The position numbers were made by a program, and so were the translations under genes. From the NCBI RefSeq assembly GCF_001264245.1, contig NZ_CP011339.1, positions 930,001 to 994,000 on the forward strand: a DNA stretch of 64,000 bases, written 5' to 3'. The DNA comes from Microcystis panniformis FACHB-1757. GTDB lineage: Bacteria > Cyanobacteriota > Cyanobacteriia > Cyanobacteriales > Microcystaceae. Position 1 is the stretch's first letter. Each line of letters starts with the position of its first letter. This document shows, piece by piece, positions 60,360 through 64,000 of the stretch. The notes below the pieces were generated by a model. That model saw only the letters and a program-made list of their open reading frames with translations. It ran no database searches and was not told the origin of the DNA.

Positions 60360-61460
60360 TTAAGGGTTAGCGGCGGCGTTGAGGGTGTAGCGACCCGATT
60401 CACCCCCTTCGCGAGAGGTAGCCACTAGGATATAAACTCCATCGGCAGGTAATTCGGTTACGAGTCGAGCGTTAAAATCCCCGGGAGCGCGATCGACACG
60501 CTGGTTACTACGGGCGACCTGTGGGTATTTTGTCCCCTCGGAAGATTGGAGAACGCGATAGAGGACAAGATAGGGAGCGATCTCGTTGCTGTTCATATCC
60601 AGAACGATTTTCTGTCCGGCACGACCCTCGAACCCGTAATATTGCTCGTTTTGGTCTTTGGTCAAGTTGCCTTGAACGGTCTGACCGTTAAGAGGGAGGG
60701 CGAGTAACTGTATCCGATCGTCCTGTCCTAATGTTGAGACGGTGGAGACATCACCTGTTTTAACTGCGGTGAGGAAAGCTTGCAGGCGATCGAGGGAAAC
60801 GGCGAAATTAATGCCGCTCTGGGTAAGGCCGATCGGGTTTCCCGCACCGTCGTAAACGTAACTCCCGATATCGCCTGCGACGTTAACCCCCACCACTTCC
60901 CCCCGTGAATTCAAAAGCGGCCCGCCGGAATTGCCTTTGTTGATATTAGCGTTGTGTTGCACAATGCCTTTTTCGGGGTCGAGACGGCTGATAATGCCCT
61001 GGGTGAGGGTGTTTTGATAGTCCTCGTTTAAGGGTGTGCCGATGACGAAAACGCTTTCGCCGACTTTGGCGGAGTTCGGACGGGCGAGGGGAAGATAGGG
61101 CAGGTTTTGGCGGTTATAAATCCGCAGGACGGCTAAATCCACGCCATTTTTAGCGAAGCCGATCACGTCTGCCGAGGCCTGCTGTCCGTTGGAAAATTTC
61201 ACCGTCACCACCCGGGGTCCGTCCGCAACAACGTGGGCGTTGGTAATGATGATACCGTCGGGACTGACGAGAAAGCCGCTACCGTGGCCGCTGCCATTTT
61301 TGACGGTGACGACGGCGGGGCTGGCTTTCTGATAGACTCTAGAAGCGGTCTGCTCCTGGGCGAGGAGGGGTGGAACGTTTTCCATCAGGAAGCCTCCTGG
61401 TTGAACGAGTAGGCCAGTGGTGGCCAGTAGCACCGATAGGGTGAAAGTAATTGGTTTCAT
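60360..61460 (-). CDS. S1C-family trypsin-like serine protease, secreted
   Basis: 366 residues. Signal peptide at about 6-34 (FTLSVLLATTGLLVQPGG). The Deg/HtrA-like protease domain has His76 (IIITNAHVV), Asp108 (NGVDLAVLRI) and Ser178 (NINKGNSGGPLLNSRGEV). No PDZ domain; instead the C-terminal 120 residues (QTVQGNLTKDQNEQYYGFEG ... DGVYILVATSREGGESG) form a prepeptidase-type (PPC-like) beta-sandwich. Acts in the periplasm or outside the cell. First or second gene of the secreted cluster. Confidence 0.9.
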   Translation of the reverse strand: MKPITFTLSVLLATTGLLVQPGGFLMENVPPLLAQEQTASRVYQKASPAVVTVKNGSGHGSGFLVSPDGIIITNAHVVADGPRVVTVKFSNGQQASADVIGFAKNGVDLAVLRIYNRQNLPYLPLARPNSAKVGESVFVIGTPLNEDYQNTLTQGIISRLDPEKGIVQHNANINKGNSGGPLLNSRGEVVGVNVAGDIGSYVYDGAGNPIGLTQSGINFAVSLDRLQAFLTAVKTGDVSTVSTLGQDDRIQLLALPLNGQTVQGNLTKDQNEQYYGFEGRAGQKIVLDMNSNEIAPYLVLYRVLQSSEGTKYPQVARSNQRVDRAPGDFNARLVTELPADGVYILVATSREGGESGRYTLNAAANP

Positions 61461-61603
61461 CGGGTTGGCTCCTCTTTAGTCGAGGGATACTTGCAAGGAT
61501 GTTATCGTTGGTTTTTTCCCAATTATGCGATCAAGTTTTAAGTCCTCAGGTTGCTTTTTTCACAAAAGTTTAGAGGGGGAGAGCGATCGCTCTCCCTTGC
61601 AAC

Positions 61604-62098
61604 TTACGCACCTATCTGCCGTAGTGCTTCTATGGCGCTGTTGTACATTTCTGTGTTTCCCTGCTGGCGAAATAATTCGGCGGCCGTTGTTAGATCGGCG
61701 ATCGCATTTTGTCTCTGGTTAAATGCGAGATGGACGTATCCGCGGAAATGGTAAGCGTAGGCAGCGCGGGGGTTTAGTCGGATCGCGGTGTTCAGGTCTT
61801 GAAACGCCGGTCGCCATTGTTCGCGAATCGTGTAAATCATGCCCCGACCGAGGTAAGCTTCGGCATAGTCCGGATCGAGTTCGATCGCTCTGGTGAATTG
61901 AGCGACGGCGAGATCATATTTTTCCTGTTGGATGTAGTTAATTCCCCGGTTAAAGTGGGCGATCGCTTCTTTGTAGTTCGTTTGAGCGATCAGGGTTTCG
62001 GCTGGTTGTCGGCTCTCTAGGGCGATGACGGGGCGAACAGTCGCGAGGGTGGAGAGGCCGATTAGACTGACGGTGGTGAGAAGGGCAAAGGATTTCAT
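61604..62098 (-). CDS. Small secreted TPR protein
   Basis: 164 residues. Signal peptide SFALLTTVSLIGLSTLATVR (about 3-22). Three TPRs: EAIAHFNRGINYIQQEKYDL, LGRGMIYTIREQWRPAFQDL and HFRGYVHLAFNQRQNAIADL. The end FRQQGNTEMYNSAIEALRQI is shared in pattern with the C-termini of other TPR proteins here (55475, 62880). Upstream of the S1C protease with a 143-bp gap; the same orientation suggests common regulation. Confidence 0.87.
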   Translation of the reverse strand: MKSFALLTTVSLIGLSTLATVRPVIALESRQPAETLIAQTNYKEAIAHFNRGINYIQQEKYDLAVAQFTRAIELDPDYAEAYLGRGMIYTIREQWRPAFQDLNTAIRLNPRAAYAYHFRGYVHLAFNQRQNAIADLTTAAELFRQQGNTEMYNSAIEALRQIGA

Positions 62099-62276
62099 GG
62101 GTAGTTCCTCGGTGAGGGTGATTTGAGCTTCTACCTAATTCATCGGTTGCTTTTTTGGGAATATGCAGGATAGGGCGATCAATTTTTTTTCCTTTCGGGT
62201 ACAAAAGGAAAAAGCGCGGCAATCGGCATCGCTTTGTTATCATTTAGTGAAAAATACTTGTTTTTTTCGATGCAAT

Positions 62277-62834
62277 ATGGTAAGCAAATCCCCGACGATT
62301 ACCGATGCGGAATTAATTCGCCTCAGTTGTCAGAACCCGGAATTAGGCTTTGAACGCAATGCAGATGGAACGTTAGTCACTATGGCCCCGATCGGAAGTA
62401 TTTCAGCGAATCGAGAACTGAAAGCCGGCGCTCGCCTGCTCTACTGGGTCGAACAGAACGGGTTAGGAGAGGTATTTAGTTCTAGCGGCGGTTTTAAACT
62501 GGCCAATAGCGCGGTACGCTCTCCCGATGTGGCTTTCGTGGCGAGAGAACGTTTACCGTCCGGTTGGCAGGAAAGGGAGGATGAATTTCTCGATCTCGCG
62601 CCGGATTTCGTGATCGAGATCCGTTCTAAAACCGATAGTTTATCCAAGTTAAAGCGGAAAATGGAGGAGTATCGGGAGAACGGGGTGAAGTTAGGATGGT
62701 TGATCGATCGCCACAATAAACAGGCTTTCGTCTACCGTCAGGACGGGACGATTACCTGTTATCCCGAGAACGCGATTTTAAGCGGGGAGGATGTGGTTCC
62801 GGGGTTCACCCTAGCGCTAGAAATCTTGCTGTAA
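62277..62834 (+). CDS. Uma2 family endonuclease
   Basis: 185 residues from ATG at 62277 (MVSKSPTITDAELIRLSCQN). PD-(D/E)XK-like core: SSSGGFKLANSAVRSPDVAF, then LAPDFVIEIRSKTDSLSKLK (D...E-x-R/K), MEEYRENGVKLGWLID and the C-terminal ENAILSGEDVVPGF. A different subgroup from the tandem pair at 37618-38951. An in-frame start further upstream (62163) gives an unlikely N-terminus. Divergent from the TPR gene. Confidence 0.88.
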   Translation: MVSKSPTITDAELIRLSCQNPELGFERNADGTLVTMAPIGSISANRELKAGARLLYWVEQNGLGEVFSSSGGFKLANSAVRSPDVAFVARERLPSGWQEREDEFLDLAPDFVIEIRSKTDSLSKLKRKMEEYRENGVKLGWLIDRHNKQAFVYRQDGTITCYPENAILSGEDVVPGFTLALEILL

Positions 62835-62879
62835 GATCGATCGCTTTTTTCGGGGTGAGATTCAAAATCGATCGAGTAT

Positions 62880-63012
62880 CTAGACCGCGCCTAATTGCCG
62901 TAGGAATTGCAGGGCTTTTTCGCGTGCTGGCGCGTTCCCTTGCTGGCGGAACAGTTCGGCGGCTTGTCGGAAATCCTCGATCGCTTTTTCCTTGTCTAGC
63001 CGATAGACGTAA
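62880..63012 (-). pseudogene. C-terminal remnant of a TPR gene
   Basis: Reads VYRLDKEKAIEDFRQAAELF, RQQGNAPAREKALQFLRQLG, AV, stop, the same C-terminal pattern as 61604-62098. Upstream it runs into a GTTGGGTT-family repeat at about 63013, which removed the rest. Confidence 0.65.
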
Positions 63013-63142
63013 GGAACCCCAACAATAGACCCAAGGAAACCCAACAAAAAGGAAACCCAACAATACACCCAAGGAAACCCAACAAAAAGATTCAGACGGA
63101 TTTAGATTTTGGGTGTTGGGTTTCGCTCCGATGACCCAACCT
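63013..63142. repeat. GTTGGGTT-family dispersed repeat, copy 3 (degenerate)
   Basis: Contains repeated AAGGAAACCCAACAA units (three), AAAAGATTCAGACGGATTTA and GGGTGTTGGGTTTCGCT, lacking the usual right-hand GAGAATTGAGAGG part. It truncates the TPR remnant. The following 63143-63289 contains a GTGCGTTAC-like fragment but no gene. Confidence 0.75.
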
Positions 63143-63289
63143 AGGAAAGGATGCGATCGCTTTTCGTTCTCTAAAACAGTGATCGCACCAAGATGACAAG
63201 CACTGTAGCATAACCCACCGAATATTATAAAATTGATGGTGCGTTACATTTCATGCTTGGCGAAATCCGGCAAAATAAGCTTTAACCTC

Positions 63290-63526
63290 ATGCCAGAAAT
63301 TTTCAGACTGGAAGGCTATGTTTTCTTTTTCTATGCCAATGAAGGCAATGAACCCATGCACGTTCACGTTCGACGGGGCGGCGGATATGCTAAATTTTGG
63401 CTAGAGCCGCTAGAATTGGATTATGCTAAAGGTCTAAAAACCAAAGAAATTGTTCGGGCTGAAGTTATCATTACAGAAAATATAGAAATAATACGGAGGA
63501 AATGGCACGATGTATTTGGTACATGA
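63290..63526 (+). CDS. DUF4160 family protein
   Basis: 78 residues from ATG at 63290 (MPEIFRLEGYVFFFYANEGN), with EPMHVHVRRGGGYAKFWLEP in the middle, the DUF4160 hallmark. A longer in-frame reading from 63233 lies in a repeat-derived stretch and is rejected. It overlaps the DUF2442 gene by 17 bp. Such pairs are common in mobile regions and look like toxin-antitoxin modules, although activity is unproven. Confidence 0.88.
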   Translation: MPEIFRLEGYVFFFYANEGNEPMHVHVRRGGGYAKFWLEPLELDYAKGLKTKEIVRAEVIITENIEIIRRKWHDVFGT

Positions 63527-63758
63527 AAGCATAGTAAAAGCTCAAAAAGTTTGGGTTGAAGATAAATGGATTTGTATTCGTTTAGAAGACGATAGAGAAA
63601 TTCGTTTTCCTGCTTATAAAAATAAACGCTTATCAAAAGCAACCTTTGAACAATTAGCAGAGGTTGAGTTAATTTGTGATGGCACGGGATTACATTGGGA
63701 AACCTTAGATGAGGATTTGTCCATCATTGGCATTTTAGAAGGAAGATTGGGTGCTTAA
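63510..63758 (+). CDS. DUF2442 family protein
   Basis: 82 residues. KWICIRLEDDREIRFPAYKN and the tail LHWETLDEDLSIIGILEG (the conserved W-x-x-L-D-x-D-I element) identify DUF2442. It overlaps the upstream DUF4160 gene, giving a typical two-gene module. Structurally the family resembles small DNA-binding or antitoxin proteins. Confidence 0.88.
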   Translation: MYLVHESIVKAQKVWVEDKWICIRLEDDREIRFPAYKNKRLSKATFEQLAEVELICDGTGLHWETLDEDLSIIGILEGRLGA

Positions 63759-63819
63759 ATGTTAAATGCTTAAAAAAAATCGGCTCTACCGAACCTAGTA
63801 ATCATAGCAATTATCGTCG

Positions 63820-63944
63820 ATTGGGTTGACCCAAGGAAACCCAAAAAAAAGATTCAGACAGATTTAGGTGTTGGGTGTTGGGTTGCGCTTTTCCTGAGAA
63901 TTGAGAGGTTTTCTTTAACATATTTATTCGCTCAACCCAACCTA
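63820..63944. repeat. GTTGGGTT-family dispersed repeat, copy 4
   Basis: Starts GATTGGGTTGACCCAAGG and ends CTCAACCCAACCTAAG. The interior AAAAGATTCAGACAGATTTA and GAGAATTGAGAGG match copies 1 and 2. It fills most of the sequence after the DUF2442 gene; the remainder to the window end shows no gene. Confidence 0.82.
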
Positions 63945-64000
63945 AGAAACTGATTCTAGATATCTTAAAATCTGTTCTTTCAAATCATCCAAATAATTTT

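Noticed and set aside
62806..63072. Minus-strand 88-codon ORF overlapping the Uma2 3' end
   Set aside because: A different frame over a TPR remnant and dispersed repeat; the meaningful frame is the 62880-63012 remnant.

Overview
This window looks like chromosome from a bloom-forming unicellular cyanobacterium, most likely Microcystis (probably M. aeruginosa). The evidence is internal. There are cyanobacteria-specific genes (pcyA, ndhD, ndhM, PAM68-like, Ycf39-like, Ycf20-like, COP23, plastoquinone-type prenyltransferase). GCGATCGC-type octamers are scattered throughout. Base composition is moderately AT-rich. Intergenic spaces are crowded with heptanucleotide tandem repeats (CAGTTAT / CAGTGAT), G-rich low-complexity tracts and many small inverted-repeat elements. 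No rRNA, tRNA or CRISPR array was recognised. The species name is an inference; the other points are read from the sequence.

Layout. 0-18 kb is mostly housekeeping: coaD, folP, a cupin, an S66 peptidase, a Ycf39-like protein, NAD kinase, a potassium-channel-like protein with a zinc ribbon, hemF, tilS, a UvrD-like helicase, a UbiA prenyltransferase and two DUF427 proteins. 18.2-20.8 kb is an accessory island. It holds a PIN toxin/antitoxin pair whose 3' end was hit by two nested miniature elements, a YefM/YoeB pair whose toxin carries an amber codon, and a stray copy of the 3' end of the neighbouring transglutaminase-like gene. 20.8-31.4 kb carries a DUF3488/transglutaminase-like pseudoenzyme, pcyA, ndhD, two unknown coiled-coil proteins separated by a 429-bp element, a MacB/LolD-type ATPase, an inositol-monophosphatase-family enzyme, scpB and a DUF760 protein. 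31.6-41.5 kb carries an oxidoreductase, a methyltransferase, a DUF6671 protein, ribosomal protein S1, a dienelactone hydrolase, a HAD phosphatase, tandem Uma2 nucleases, DAHP synthase, PAM68, rpsO and ndhM.

41.5-47.8 kb is a transposon graveyard. A large calcium-binding repeat protein gene has been broken three times: by a 1681-bp IS with a 4-bp target duplication, by a 133-bp miniature element with a 7-bp target duplication, and by a one-base frameshift. 47.9-50.7 kb returns to ordinary genes. At 51 kb a tnpB-only IS200/IS605-type element with intact RuvC residues abuts a TPR gene and appears to supply its start codon.

55-62 kb holds a same-strand cluster of secreted proteins: a small TPR protein, an S1C trypsin-like protease, a COP23 protein, and a giant protein with two trypsin-like domains plus about 20 near-identical TPR repeats (split by a homopolymer frameshift). 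This cluster is the best candidate for an under-described system; I infer a periplasmic protease/scaffold function. The window ends with a Uma2 nuclease, a TPR remnant and a DUF4160/DUF2442 pair.
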